Below, piece after piece: positions 26,736 to 35,921 of a stretch of DNA of 61,375 nucleotides. The DNA comes from Clostridiales bacterium (GTDB lineage Bacteria; Bacillota; Clostridia; Oscillospirales; QAKW01). The notes below the pieces were generated by a model, which saw nothing but the letters and a program-made list of their open reading frames with translations, was not told where the DNA came from and did no database searches. Both the position numbers and the translations under genes were made by a program. Positions within the stretch are counted from its first letter, which is position 1. The number at the start of each line of letters is the position of its first letter. Location of the stretch: assembly GCA_003343605.1 (NCBI GenBank), contig QAKW01000083.1, positions 1 to 61,375 of the forward strand, read 5' to 3'.

Positions 26736-27593
26736 ATGCATCTTTCAGAGTGCAATCCTTACCTGAGAGCCGCGCAGATCCAGCCTGCCGTACTCGAGGG
26801 TACCTCCCCGCGCATGGCATACGATCACCGCATTTTTCTCATTCTTGGCGGCAAAGGTCTGATCTGCATTGCGGGGCAAGATTATCCGCTGCGGGAAAAT
26901 ATGTTTATCTGTATTCCCCCCGAAACGGAATATTATTTTCGCGGGAAAATGAAGGTCGCCGTTCTAAACTATGACCTGACGCGGGCATTTCAAAATCAAA
27001 GTATGCCTCTTGCTCCCGTTGCGCGCAGTGCCTATGATCCCGCGCTCCGATTCGACCTTGTGACGGCAGAGGGCTATGATGCCCCCGCTGTTTTCCCGGT
27101 CGATCAAATGGTACGCGATGCGGTCTTGCAGATCGTCGCAGCATATGCATCAAAAAGTCAGTACAGCGATGCACGCACGTCTGCCGAGCTGAAAGAACTG
27201 CTTTGCGCGTTGCTCGAGCGGCAAACCGCCCCGCAGGATTACAGCGCCCGCCTTATCGAAAAAATTCTGCTCTACATCAGAAGCAATGCCGCAGAAATTA
27301 AGGATAATGAAACTCTCGGCAAGGCATTCGGATATCACCCAGTCTACATTGCATCACTCATTAAAGAAAAAACAGGCAAACCCCTGCACCGCATCATCCT
27401 GGAGGAGCGGATCCGTCTTGCCTGCCGTTTTCTGCGCTCAACCGACAACAGCGTTGAGCAGATTGCGTTTGACACGGGTTTTTCCTCACGCAATCACTTC
27501 TGTACCGTATTCAAAAGCATCATGAGAACCACCCCGCTTGCCTATCGAATGGGAAAAAAGGGAGATGGACAAGGGTATCCAGCCGCCAAATAA
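26736..27593 (+). CDS. AraC/XylS-family transcriptional regulator
   Basis: The 285-aa protein has an N-terminal cupin-like sensing domain (LLILGGKGLICIAGQDYPLRE-type strands) and a C-terminal double HTH. The HTH includes GYHPVYIASLIKEKTGKPL, RIRLACRFLRSTDNSVEQIA and GFSSRNHFCTVFKSIMRTTP. It has AAAAGGAG before ATG 26736. By position it should control the divergent glycosidase-like gene. The ligand is presumably a sugar, which is inference from context. Confidence 0.92.
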   Translation: MHLSECNPYLRAAQIQPAVLEGTSPRMAYDHRIFLILGGKGLICIAGQDYPLRENMFICIPPETEYYFRGKMKVAVLNYDLTRAFQNQSMPLAPVARSAYDPALRFDLVTAEGYDAPAVFPVDQMVRDAVLQIVAAYASKSQYSDARTSAELKELLCALLERQTAPQDYSARLIEKILLYIRSNAAEIKDNETLGKAFGYHPVYIASLIKEKTGKPLHRIILEERIRLACRFLRSTDNSVEQIAFDTGFSSRNHFCTVFKSIMRTTPLAYRMGKKGDGQGYPAAK

Positions 27594-27664
27594 AGCCTGA
27601 CATAAACAGAATATCACGTTATTTACGGAAAAAGTCTTGTTCTTCTCTTAAAAAAGCCGTTCAA

Positions 27665-28597
27665 TTATCCGATCAGATCGGCCAGCGCAATACAAACCGG
27701 CATGGTCAGCACAGAGAGAACACTGGTGAAGCCGCTCGCCTTGGAGGCGATGCCCGTATCATGCCCGTATTTGGCTGCCAGCATCACCGTATTGTTGGCG
27801 GTCGGTGCGCTGCAAAAAACGGCCGCAGTAACCAAAAGAGCGCCCCGGATTCCCGCCAGCCACATCAGCCCCAGCGCCGCCAGGGGGAAAACAACCAGTT
27901 TTAATAACGCCACCAGATAGTTTTCCTTCTGCCGGAACATGCCCAAAAGATCGGTATTGGCCAGATAGGTGCCAAACATGAGCATTGCGAGCGGGGTGTT
28001 GAGACTGCCCAGATAAGCAACCGGTTCCCCGAGCAGCGCCGGCAGCCGCACACGCAGCAAAAAAAGCGGCAGCCCGATCAGAATCCCGATGGAGCCCGGA
28101 TTTAATATCAGCTTTTTCAGCTGAAATTTCCGGGCGCCTTTTTCCATCAGCCTTACCCCGTGGGTGAATGCAAACATATTGAAAACCGCCACCGCGGCCG
28201 AGCAGTAGAACACGCCGAGTTCGCCCGCCACCGCCTTTGCCAGCGGCAGACCCATATAGCCCATATTTCCATACATTGCCGCATATTGGAATACCGGGCG
28301 GTTTTCCCCGGCGCTGCGGAACAGCGGCCAGACCACAAGCGCACCGGCACCATGAAAAAGTAAAACAATCAAAAAAGCGGTCAGGAAGGACCGGCCGTTT
28401 TCCGGATTAAATTCCACATTTAAAAAAGAGTCAATAATTACTGCCGGGGTTATAATATAAAATAAAAGATCGTTGCACCGGCGGGAGACGCTTTCTGTAT
28501 AAAGACCGGTTTTATCACAGATAAAGCCCACCGCTACCAGCACTGCCAGAATGGCTACCTGCCCGAACGCCGCGGTCATATAATTTAAAAACTGCAT
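27665..28597 (-). CDS. auxin efflux carrier (AEC) family transporter
   Basis: The 310-aa integral membrane protein has about ten hydrophobic segments in two halves. It begins MQFLNYMTAAFGQVAILAVL, has the AEC pattern NPGSIGILIGLPLF between the halves and an SAPTANNTVMLAAKYG segment near the end. Bacterial AEC members move organic acids such as malate; the substrate here is unknown. ATG 28597 has GAGGTG 7 nt upstream; earlier in-frame starts would overlap the promoter. It is divergent from zapA. Confidence 0.88.
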   Translation of the reverse strand: MQFLNYMTAAFGQVAILAVLVAVGFICDKTGLYTESVSRRCNDLLFYIITPAVIIDSFLNVEFNPENGRSFLTAFLIVLLFHGAGALVVWPLFRSAGENRPVFQYAAMYGNMGYMGLPLAKAVAGELGVFYCSAAVAVFNMFAFTHGVRLMEKGARKFQLKKLILNPGSIGILIGLPLFLLRVRLPALLGEPVAYLGSLNTPLAMLMFGTYLANTDLLGMFRQKENYLVALLKLVVFPLAALGLMWLAGIRGALLVTAAVFCSAPTANNTVMLAAKYGHDTGIASKASGFTSVLSVLTMPVCIALADLIG

Positions 28598-28621
28598 GCT
28601 TTTCACCTCAATTGATTTGTT

Positions 28622-28650
28622 ATTATAATATTTTTTACAAATCCTGTCAA
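28622..28650 (-). promoter_or_regulatory. promoter of the AEC transporter gene
   Basis: TTGACA (28650-28645), 17 bp, TATAAT (28627-28622) on the minus strand: both boxes are consensus. Confidence 0.85.
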
Positions 28651-28658
28651 ATATTATC

Positions 28659-28687
28659 TTGAAATATTCTGGTAAATCACGTATAAT
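28659..28687 (+). promoter_or_regulatory. promoter of the zapA-maf-mreBCD operon
   Basis: TTGAAA (28659-28664), 17 bp, TATAAT (28682-28687) on the plus strand, 31 bp before zapA. It is back to back with the AEC promoter, the two -35 boxes being 8 bp apart. Confidence 0.85.
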
Positions 28688-28718
28688 CATTTAAAGAAGA
28701 TGTGGAAGGGAGAGACTT

Positions 28719-29108
28719 ATGGGCAGGAATAAAATCAGCATTTCTGTTGCGGGCTCTGAATTTGTCGTTGTTACCGATGAAGACCGGGATTATACGCTGA
28801 AGCTTGCTGAAACGCTCGATACCAAGATCCGCGCGCTGCTGCGGGGCAACCCCAAGCTGAGCGTTGCCATGGCCGCGATTCTCTGCGGATTGGATCTTTG
28901 CGATGAGAACGAAAAAAACAAAGAATCCTGCGCCCGTCTTCGGGAAGAAATCCGGCGTTACCTCAACCAACTGGAGGCGGTTGGCGCCGAGCAGAAAAAC
29001 AGCCGGGAAGCCTATCAGGAGCAGCTTGAAAAACTGCAAGAAGAAAACGAAAATCTGCGCAATCAGCTGCATCAGTATGAGCTGGGGCAGATCGGCTTTC
29101 AATCGTGA
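28719..29108 (+). CDS. zapA: cell division protein ZapA
   Basis: The 129-aa FtsZ-ring stabiliser has an N-terminal globular domain (NKISISVAGSEFVVVTDEDRDYTLKLAETLD) followed by a long coiled coil (about 70-125, rich in E/K/Q/L heptads). GGAAGGGAGAG precedes the ATG. It heads the shape/division operon, and its stop overlaps the GTG start of maf. Confidence 0.9.
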   Translation: MGRNKISISVAGSEFVVVTDEDRDYTLKLAETLDTKIRALLRGNPKLSVAMAAILCGLDLCDENEKNKESCARLREEIRRYLNQLEAVGAEQKNSREAYQEQLEKLQEENENLRNQLHQYELGQIGFQS

Positions 29109-29671
29109 ATATTCTGCTGGCGTCTGCCTCGCCGCGCAGAAAGCAGCTTTTGGAAGAGCTGGGCCACCGGGTAACGGTTGTACGCCCTGATTTTGATGAA
29201 ACGCAAATCCGGCTCCGGGATCCGGCCGCGCTGGTCTGCGCGCTGGCGGAAGGCAAAGGCCGTTCCGTATCTGTTCCGGGCGGGATGCTGCTGGTTGCGG
29301 CGGATACGGTTGTCTGCTTTGAAGGGCGGATCCTCGGCAAGCCGGAAAGCCGGCAAGCCGCTGCAAACACGCTGCGCGCGCTGAGCGGCAGGGTGCACGA
29401 GGTCTATACCGGTGTTTATATAGAGAAGGGCGGATTCTGCCGGTCGTTTGCCGATCGTGCGGAAGTTTGCTTTCGCTCCCTTTCGGAAGAAGAGATTCAA
29501 GCCTATATCGCTACCGGCTCACCGATGGACAAGGCCGGTGCCTACGGCGTGCAGGACAGTGGCTTCGTTTCCCGCATCCGCGGCAGTTTTCACACGGTAA
29601 TGGGCTTTCCCACCGAAATTTTTCAACAGGTCTGTAAAGAGATATTATCCATAATGGAAAGGAAATCATAA
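29105..29671 (+). CDS. maf: Maf-family nucleoside triphosphate pyrophosphatase
   Basis: The 188-aa house-cleaning enzyme hydrolyses non-canonical or modified NTPs, typically dTTP/UTP or methylated nucleotides. It starts NILLASASPRRKQLLEELG, then VVAADTVV, LGKPES and the SPMDKAGAYGVQDSG segment, all diagnostic. The GTG start at 29105 overlaps the zapA stop, so translation is coupled. Maf next to mreB is common in Firmicutes. Confidence 0.95.
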   Translation: MNILLASASPRRKQLLEELGHRVTVVRPDFDETQIRLRDPAALVCALAEGKGRSVSVPGGMLLVAADTVVCFEGRILGKPESRQAAANTLRALSGRVHEVYTGVYIEKGGFCRSFADRAEVCFRSLSEEEIQAYIATGSPMDKAGAYGVQDSGFVSRIRGSFHTVMGFPTEIFQQVCKEILSIMERKS

Positions 29672-29675
29672 AAAA

Positions 29676-30713
29676 ATGGCCAATTTTTTCAAAAAACTCC
29701 GTGCGCTGAAATTTTTAAACTACACCGATATCGGGATTGATCTCGGTACTGCGAATACAATCGTTTACCGCAGCGGCAAAGGCATTATTCTCCGGGAGCC
29801 CAGTGTTGTTGCCATCGATACCACCGCCAACCGGGTAGTGGCCGTTGGGCAGGAGGCCAAGGAGATGATCGGCCGCACACCCGACAGTATACGGGCCGTG
29901 CGCCCGCTTAAAGAAGGCGTCATCGCCGATTTTGAAAGCGGCTCCGCCATGCTGCGCTTTTTTTTGAAAAAAACCATGGGCAACAACGCCCTTTCCAAAA
30001 AAAGAATTCTGATCTGTATTCCTTTTGGCGTTACCGATGTTGAGCACCGCGCGGTAGAAAACGCCGCCTATGAAACCGGCGCCAAAGACGTGCGGATTAT
30101 TGAAGAGCCTCTTGCCGCGGCGATCGGCGCGGGGCTCCCGGTTGGGGAGCCGACAGGCAGTATGGTGGTTGATATCGGCGGCGGCACCTCCGAGGTGGCG
30201 GTTATTTCACTGGGCGGAATCGTTTCCTCCCGTTCTGTCCGGGTTGCGGGAGATGCATTTGACGCAGCAATCGTTGCCTATGTTAAAAAGCATTTTAATC
30301 TCTTAATCGGAGACCGCACGGCGGAAGAGATCAAATTTGAAATCGGGTCGGCCTATCCGTATGCCGGAGAAGGCGATATGAGCGTAAGGGGGCGCGATCT
30401 GATTACCGGGCTGCCTAAAAACATTGATATCAGCGCGGCACACATCCGGGAGGCGCTGGCGGAATCGATTCAGCTGGTGGTAGACGCAATTAAACAGACC
30501 CTAGAGGATACGCCGCCTGAGCTTTCCGCGGATATTATTGATCATGGCATCACGCTTACCGGCGGCGGTGCGCTGCTGCGCGGCCTGGATACGCTGGTAA
30601 ATAAAGAAACCGGCATGCCGGTGCATATTGCGGATGAACCTTTGGACTGTGTTGCGCTGGGAACCGGTAAAAGCCTTGAAGATCCGGTGCTCTGGGCAAC
30701 CATCACCAGATAA
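29676..30713 (+). CDS. mreB: rod-shape determining actin homologue MreB
   Basis: The 345-aa actin-like ATPase organises lateral wall synthesis. An N-terminal amphipathic stretch (MANFFKKLRAL) is followed by phosphate-1 IGIDLGTANTIVY, phosphate-2 MVVDIGGGTSEVAVI and the adenosine motif LTGGGALLRGLD. The start is 5 bp after maf. First of the mreB-mreC-mreD-PBP2 set. Confidence 0.96.
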   Translation: MANFFKKLRALKFLNYTDIGIDLGTANTIVYRSGKGIILREPSVVAIDTTANRVVAVGQEAKEMIGRTPDSIRAVRPLKEGVIADFESGSAMLRFFLKKTMGNNALSKKRILICIPFGVTDVEHRAVENAAYETGAKDVRIIEEPLAAAIGAGLPVGEPTGSMVVDIGGGTSEVAVISLGGIVSSRSVRVAGDAFDAAIVAYVKKHFNLLIGDRTAEEIKFEIGSAYPYAGEGDMSVRGRDLITGLPKNIDISAAHIREALAESIQLVVDAIKQTLEDTPPELSADIIDHGITLTGGGALLRGLDTLVNKETGMPVHIADEPLDCVALGTGKSLEDPVLWATITR

Positions 30714-30715
30714 CG

Positions 30716-31555
30716 ATGAAAGCCTTTTTAAAAACAAGAACCTTTATCGCCATCTGTATTGCGGCCGTCATGCTGCTTTGCATGATGGTGCTGGATACGG
30801 CTGCACACGGCCATATGACCATTTTTGAAAACATTGCCGGTACGCTGATCACACCGGTTCAGAATTTCTGCTCTACCGTGCTCAAATACGGCGGCAATCT
30901 GGTAAGGGCCTATACCGATTATGAAGAGCTGGAGGCAGAGAATGCCAAGCTCAAAAACGAGCTGGCCAGCGCCGCGCAACTGATCCGCGATGCGGAAGGC
31001 TACGCCAATGAAAATAAAAGCCTGAAGGCCATGCTGGGGATTGCGGAAGAACATGCGGATTTTGAATTTGCCACCTGCTTGGTGGTTGGAAGCGATCAAA
31101 ACGGCTATTCTCATACCCTTACTTTAAATAAAGGCTCTGCCGACGGACTAAAAAAGAAAGATCTGGTGATGACGGCAGACGGGGTTGTGGGCTATATCAA
31201 CGAGCTGGGGCTTACCTGGAGCAAGGTAACGACTGTTTTGGATTCTTCCTGTGAGATCGGTGCGATTGTCACCCGCACCCAGGATGTTGGAGTGCTCGAC
31301 TGGGATTACGCCCTGTCGGAGCAGGGCCTCTTAAAGCTGGCCTATCTGAACACCGGCGTTGTGCTCAACAGCGGAGACGCGGTGGAAACAAGCGGCGTCG
31401 GCGGTGTGTTTCCCAAAGGTGTTCTTCTGGGCAGGGTGCGGGAGCTGAAAACAGAAAGCCACGGGATTTCTCAATACGCAGTGCTGGAGCCGGCGGTAAA
31501 TGTGGATGCTGTGAGCACGGTTTTTGTAATTACCAATTTTGAAAGTGAGAGCTGA
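30716..31555 (+). CDS. mreC: rod-shape determining protein MreC
   Basis: The 279-aa protein has one N-terminal TM (about 9-27), a coiled coil (about 75-105, EELEAENAKLKNELASA) and an extracytoplasmic beta domain with LNKGSADGLKKKDLVM and VVGYINELGLTWSKV. It links MreB to PBP2. It begins 3 bp after mreB and shares one base with mreD (TGATG). Confidence 0.95.
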   Translation: MKAFLKTRTFIAICIAAVMLLCMMVLDTAAHGHMTIFENIAGTLITPVQNFCSTVLKYGGNLVRAYTDYEELEAENAKLKNELASAAQLIRDAEGYANENKSLKAMLGIAEEHADFEFATCLVVGSDQNGYSHTLTLNKGSADGLKKKDLVMTADGVVGYINELGLTWSKVTTVLDSSCEIGAIVTRTQDVGVLDWDYALSEQGLLKLAYLNTGVVLNSGDAVETSGVGGVFPKGVLLGRVRELKTESHGISQYAVLEPAVNVDAVSTVFVITNFESES

Positions 31556-32082
31556 TGTTTAGCAAACCCCGCAGTTACTGGAAAATTATAGAATATGTTG
31601 TTTTAACGCTGGTATGCTTTCTCTTACAGAGCGTACCGGCTTTCGGCGTGCGCTTTTTGGGGTGCGCGCCTTCTCTTTTGTTGCTGCTGGCGATCGGCGT
31701 TGCTTTTTTTGAAAACTGTAGGTTTTCCGCCTGGTTTGGTCTGGCAATGGGGCTGCTCTCTCAGTTTACAACCGCTTCGATCGTCGGGCTCGACGCCATT
31801 TTTTTTATGTTTGCATCCTATTTTATTTCGGCGGCGCTGGAAGTCTTCCTGCAGCGGAATTTCCTGATCTACATGTACGTTTCCCTGGCCGCCGTTGCGC
31901 TGCAGCAGCTGCTGGATTATCTTTATCATCTGCTGATCTGGAGCCGCATGCCGTTTGGCATTGCCCTGACCGGCCAGATCCTGCCAACCTTTTTCTTTAC
32001 CGGGATCTGCGCCTTTCCCCTTTATGGAATCCTGAACCATTTTGACCGGAAATTCCAAAAGGACGAGGAGGATCTGGCATGA
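31555..32082 (+). CDS. mreD: rod-shape determining protein MreD
   Basis: The 175-aa integral membrane protein has about five hydrophobic segments and the FGLAMGLLSQFTTASIVGLDAIFFM core typical of MreD. It is placed between mreC and PBP2 with overlaps on both sides (1 bp and 4 bp), so all three should be made in step. Confidence 0.9.
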   Translation: MFSKPRSYWKIIEYVVLTLVCFLLQSVPAFGVRFLGCAPSLLLLLAIGVAFFENCRFSAWFGLAMGLLSQFTTASIVGLDAIFFMFASYFISAALEVFLQRNFLIYMYVSLAAVALQQLLDYLYHLLIWSRMPFGIALTGQILPTFFFTGICAFPLYGILNHFDRKFQKDEEDLA

Positions 32083-34139
32083 GCTTGAAAAACAGCAAAT
32101 TTCGTTATATTCTGGTGATCGCCGTTGTGGCGCTGGTGTTTGTGAGCTATATTTTTACGCTGATGCGCCTTCAGCTGGTCAACGGTGATTATTATAAAGA
32201 GCAATCGGAAAAAAAAATCTATTCTACCGAGACCATTACCGCTTCCCGCGGCAGTATCTACGATTGCAACGGCCGGAGCCTTGTGACCAACACAACCGGT
32301 TATTGCATCAAGTTTACCCGGGCGCTGATGCCAAAGGAAAAGCAAAACGATATTATTCTCAGCCTCATCCGGCTGATGGAGCAATATGAGGCCGCCTATT
32401 ATGACCGGCTCCCCCTGGCGCAGGAAGCGCCATACGGATATACGACCGATGATATGGAGGATGCCGCGCTGAAAAACCTCTGGGAAAAGCTCAAGCTGAA
32501 AAATACGCCCAGCGCCGAAGAGACCTTTGCGGCACTGGTCAAAAGCTATAAGCTTGCCGATTATACCCCGGAGGAGCAGCGCAAAATTGCGGGTGTGCGC
32601 TATGAGATGGATCAGGGTGCGTTTTCTCTTTCCAATCCCTATGAATTTGCCAGCGATGTGAGCGTTGATATCGTGGCCACCATCAAGCAGCTTTCTGATG
32701 AATACCCCGGTGTGGATATCGATACCGAGCCGCTGCGGTATTACACGGATCCATCCATTGCACCGCATTTACTAGGTTATGTAGATAAAATCTATGCCGA
32801 AGAATATTCGGATCTGGCTTCCAAAGGCTACAAGATGAACGATACCGTTGGCAAAAGCGGTATCGAAAAAGCAATGGAAAGTGTTCTGAAGGGAAAAGAC
32901 GGCACCCGTGTCATCGAACGGGATTCCGCCGGCAAGGTGCTTAACGTAACGGTTTTAGAAGAAGCGGAAAGCGGCAACAATGTCGTTTTGACCATCGATA
33001 GCACATTGCAGAAAATTGCGCAGGTCTCTCTTAAAAACTGTATCGAAACCATTGCGCGGCGGGGCAATGAGCCGGGCCGCAGCGGAACCGATGCCAATGC
33101 CGGTGCGGTCGTTGTTCTCAATGTTCACAGCGGGGCTATTCTGGCAAGCGCCACTTACCCCACCTACACCCAGGATCAGTTTAACAGCGCTTATTCGGCT
33201 CTTGCCGCCGATGAAACCAAGCCGCTCTTCAACCGTGCCTTCTGGGGCACCTACGCACCCGGCTCCACCTTTAAAATGGCAACCGGCATCGCTGCGCTGG
33301 AGGAAGGAGCGGTAGGCCTTTCGGAAACCATCAATGACACCGGTATTTATACCAAATACGCCGCAACCGGCTATAGCCCGCGCTGCTGGCTGTATTCCGA
33401 TTACGGCCGCGGCCACGGGCTGCAAAACATTGTGGCAGCGCTGAAGAATTCCTGTAACTATTACTTTTACGAAGCCGCAGACCGCTTGGGCATCGAACAT
33501 CTCAACCGCTACTGTATCAAACTGGGCCTGGGGATTAAAACCGGTGTTGAAATCGGGGAAGCCACCGGAATCCTTGCCGGACCGGACTATCGCAGCTCTA
33601 TCGATGAATACTGGTATCCGGGCGATACGCTTCAGGCGGCAATCGGCCAGTCAGATAATCTTTTCACCCCGCTTCAACTGGCTAATTACGTGGCAACGAT
33701 CGTAAATGGCGGTACCCGGTATACTACCCATTTGGTACAGGGCGTCTATAACGCATCCAACGGCGTTTGCATCCAGAATGAAAAAATTGAAGTTGCAGAT
33801 AACCTGCATATGAAGCAGGAAAATTACGAAGCCATTATGCAGGGCATGCTGGAGTGCGCAAAATCGGGAACGGCGGCGGGGGTTTTTGGTTCCTCTTATT
33901 CCATAACCGCAGGCGCCAAAACCGGAACGGCTTCGGTCCCCAGCGGAACGGCAAACGGCATCTTCGTTTCCTTTGCTCCCGCCAACGACCCGCAGATCGC
34001 CGTTTGCGTGGTGGTGGAGCATGGTGCACACGGGAACTATGTAGGTTCCGTAGCGCGGGATATTTTTGATGCTTATTTTGCCGGCGTTTCAGTCGGGGAT
34101 CATCTGACTGATGAAAACGTGCTGCTTCCGGCGCAATAA
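32079..34139 (+). CDS. mrdA: penicillin-binding protein 2 (class B, elongasome transpeptidase)
   Basis: The 686-aa D,D-transpeptidase has an N-terminal TM (about 9-29) and a dimerisation domain (ASRGSIYDCNGRSLVTNT). The catalytic triad motifs are STFK (about 395-398), SCN (about 455) and KTG (about 612). It cross-links peptidoglycan for rod elongation with MreBCD and RodA; no rodA is in the window. The overlap with mreD supports co-expression. Confidence 0.95.
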   Translation: MSLKNSKFRYILVIAVVALVFVSYIFTLMRLQLVNGDYYKEQSEKKIYSTETITASRGSIYDCNGRSLVTNTTGYCIKFTRALMPKEKQNDIILSLIRLMEQYEAAYYDRLPLAQEAPYGYTTDDMEDAALKNLWEKLKLKNTPSAEETFAALVKSYKLADYTPEEQRKIAGVRYEMDQGAFSLSNPYEFASDVSVDIVATIKQLSDEYPGVDIDTEPLRYYTDPSIAPHLLGYVDKIYAEEYSDLASKGYKMNDTVGKSGIEKAMESVLKGKDGTRVIERDSAGKVLNVTVLEEAESGNNVVLTIDSTLQKIAQVSLKNCIETIARRGNEPGRSGTDANAGAVVVLNVHSGAILASATYPTYTQDQFNSAYSALAADETKPLFNRAFWGTYAPGSTFKMATGIAALEEGAVGLSETINDTGIYTKYAATGYSPRCWLYSDYGRGHGLQNIVAALKNSCNYYFYEAADRLGIEHLNRYCIKLGLGIKTGVEIGEATGILAGPDYRSSIDEYWYPGDTLQAAIGQSDNLFTPLQLANYVATIVNGGTRYTTHLVQGVYNASNGVCIQNEKIEVADNLHMKQENYEAIMQGMLECAKSGTAAGVFGSSYSITAGAKTGTASVPSGTANGIFVSFAPANDPQIAVCVVVEHGAHGNYVGSVARDIFDAYFAGVSVGDHLTDENVLLPAQ

Positions 34140-34166
34140 TAAATTTTAATGAAAGGATTTTTGCAA

Positions 34167-34787
34167 ATGATCAAACAGATTTTATTCGACTGCGGAGGCG
34201 TTTTTGTTGACATTCAGTTTTTTCAGCTAATGGAAAAGCTCACCGGTGATTCTGCCAAAGCCGCGCTGTTTATGGACCGGCTTTTCGATGCAAACGGCCC
34301 GTGGCGTCTATATGATCAGGGTCTTCTGGATCAGCAGGAAATCCTGCACGCGCTGGAAAAATGGATTCCGGAAATCCAGCCGGAGGTACTGGCATCATTT
34401 ATCACAGAATGGCACCGCTGGCTGCCCACCTTCCCGGAAATGGAGCATCTGATCGACGATCTGCATCAGGCGGGCCTCAAATGCTATCTGCTTTCCAATT
34501 TTTCCAAACAGTTTGAAGAATTCGAACCGCTTTGCCCTGCCATTCGCCACCTCGATGGAAAGCTGATTTCTTACCGGATTCATCTGATTAAGCCTTCCCG
34601 GGAAATCTTTGATTATGCGGCGTCCTTTTTTAAAATTGCGCCGGCAGAAACGCTCTTTATTGATGATACAGAACCCAATATTACCGCTGCCCGGGCGGCG
34701 GGCTTTCATGCCTATCATTTTCAGAACGCGGCGGATCTGCGCGCTGAACTGCGGGCGCGCGGGCTGCTGCCGCAGCAGAATACATAG
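34167..34787 (+). CDS. HAD-superfamily hydrolase (subfamily IA)
   Basis: The 206-aa protein has motif I LFDCGGVFVDI, motif II LLSNFSKQF, motif III Lys in LIKPSREIFDY and motif IV FIDDTEPNITAA. The Gly in place of the second motif I Asp (FDxGGV) is seen in the YihX-like subgroup of sugar-phosphate phosphatases. ATG 34167 has GAAAGGA 9 nt upstream. It lies 27 bp after PBP2 and probably ends that operon. Confidence 0.88.
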   Translation: MIKQILFDCGGVFVDIQFFQLMEKLTGDSAKAALFMDRLFDANGPWRLYDQGLLDQQEILHALEKWIPEIQPEVLASFITEWHRWLPTFPEMEHLIDDLHQAGLKCYLLSNFSKQFEEFEPLCPAIRHLDGKLISYRIHLIKPSREIFDYAASFFKIAPAETLFIDDTEPNITAARAAGFHAYHFQNAADLRAELRARGLLPQQNT

Positions 34788-34829
34788 CGGTTTAAAACGG
34801 ATAAATTTGTCTTTTTTTATGAAAATCTA

Positions 34830-34858
34830 TTGACTTTTACCACTAAAAGTGTTAAAGT
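34830..34858 (+). promoter_or_regulatory. promoter and operator-like inverted repeats of the first TrpXYZ-type cassette
   Basis: TTGACT (34830-34835), 17 bp, TAAAGT (34853-34858). The core promoter contains ACTTTT-ACCACT-AAAAGT (34833-34850), a perfect 6-bp inverted repeat, and the wider arms GACTTT/AAAGTC (34832-34837 and 34854-34859). A repressor bound here would block both promoter boxes. No T-box or known riboswitch is seen in the 64-nt leader. Confidence 0.6.
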
Positions 34859-34922
34859 CTAAAACAAATAAAGGCTCGTCATATTTCCCGCTGAAACAAA
34901 CAAAAGAGAAGGAGAATCTACC

Positions 34923-35897
34923 ATGAAACTGAAAAGAATCATTGCCGGTCTGTCGGCCGCCGTGCTTTTCTGCGCCGGGCTGCCGGCGCTTTCCGGCTGC
35001 CAGGGAACCGATGGTAAATTTACCATCGGCATCTGTGAATCCATGCAGCACGAAGCGCTGGCAACGGCAACCAAAGGCTTTAAAGACGCGCTGACTGAGC
35101 TGATGGGCGATAAGGTCACTTTTGTAGAGCAGAACGCGCAGGGCGATCCCGCCACCTGCGCCACCATCTGCAATCAATTTGTTTCCGATGGAGTGGATCT
35201 GATTATGGCCAATGCCACTGCTGCGCTGCAGGCTGCTGCCGCGGCCACCAACAAGACCCCCATTCTGGCCACCTCCGTTACCGATTACGCCACTGCGCTT
35301 TCCGTTTCGGACTGGACGGGAAAAACCGGCTCCAATATTTCCGGCACCTCTGATCTGGCTCCGCTGGACGGGCAGGCCCAAATGCTCAACGAGCTGTTTC
35401 CCGAGGCCAAAAATGTTGGTATTCTTTACTGTTCAGCAGAAGCCAACTCGCTCTACCAGGTAACCAAGATCCAGGCGATGCTGGAAGCGATGGGCTACAC
35501 CTGCAAACAATATACCTTTACCGATTCCAATGATCTGCAGATGGTGGTTACCGCCGCGGCGGAAGCCAGCGACGTTATTTATGTACCAACGGATAATACG
35601 GCCGCTTCCAACACCGGAATTATCAACAGCGTCTGCCAGAATGCGAAGGTTCCGGTAGTGGCCGGAGAAGAAGGGATCTGCAAAGGCTGCGGCGTTGCAA
35701 CCCTGACCATCAGCTACTACGACATCGGCTATGCCACCGGCAAAATGGCTTACGAAATTCTGGTCAACGGTAAAAATCCAGGTGATATGGAAATTGAAAC
35801 CGCTCAAAATGTGGTTAAAAAATATAATAAGGCCAATGCAGAGGCGCTCGGCCTTGTTTTGCCGGAAGGCTACGAGGCGATTGCCACCGACGAATAA
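34923..35897 (+). CDS. ABC transporter substrate-binding lipoprotein (TrpX-type, first cassette)
   Basis: The 324-aa protein has a lipoprotein signal (lipobox LSGC, Cys near residue 26) and a two-lobed type I periplasmic-binding fold of the ABC_sub_bind family (TIGICESMQHEALATATKGF; LDGQAQMLNELFPEAKNVGILY; GYATGKMAYEILVNGKNPGDM). The second cassette's binding protein at 38207 has the same plan. This copy has its own promoter and no T-box, so the ligand may differ from tryptophan. An amino acid or aromatic compound is the family expectation. Confidence 0.88.
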   Translation: MKLKRIIAGLSAAVLFCAGLPALSGCQGTDGKFTIGICESMQHEALATATKGFKDALTELMGDKVTFVEQNAQGDPATCATICNQFVSDGVDLIMANATAALQAAAAATNKTPILATSVTDYATALSVSDWTGKTGSNISGTSDLAPLDGQAQMLNELFPEAKNVGILYCSAEANSLYQVTKIQAMLEAMGYTCKQYTFTDSNDLQMVVTAAAEASDVIYVPTDNTAASNTGIINSVCQNAKVPVVAGEEGICKGCGVATLTISYYDIGYATGKMAYEILVNGKNPGDMEIETAQNVVKKYNKANAEALGLVLPEGYEAIATDE

Positions 35898-35921
35898 TTT
35901 TAAGGATTAACGCCTGATATT

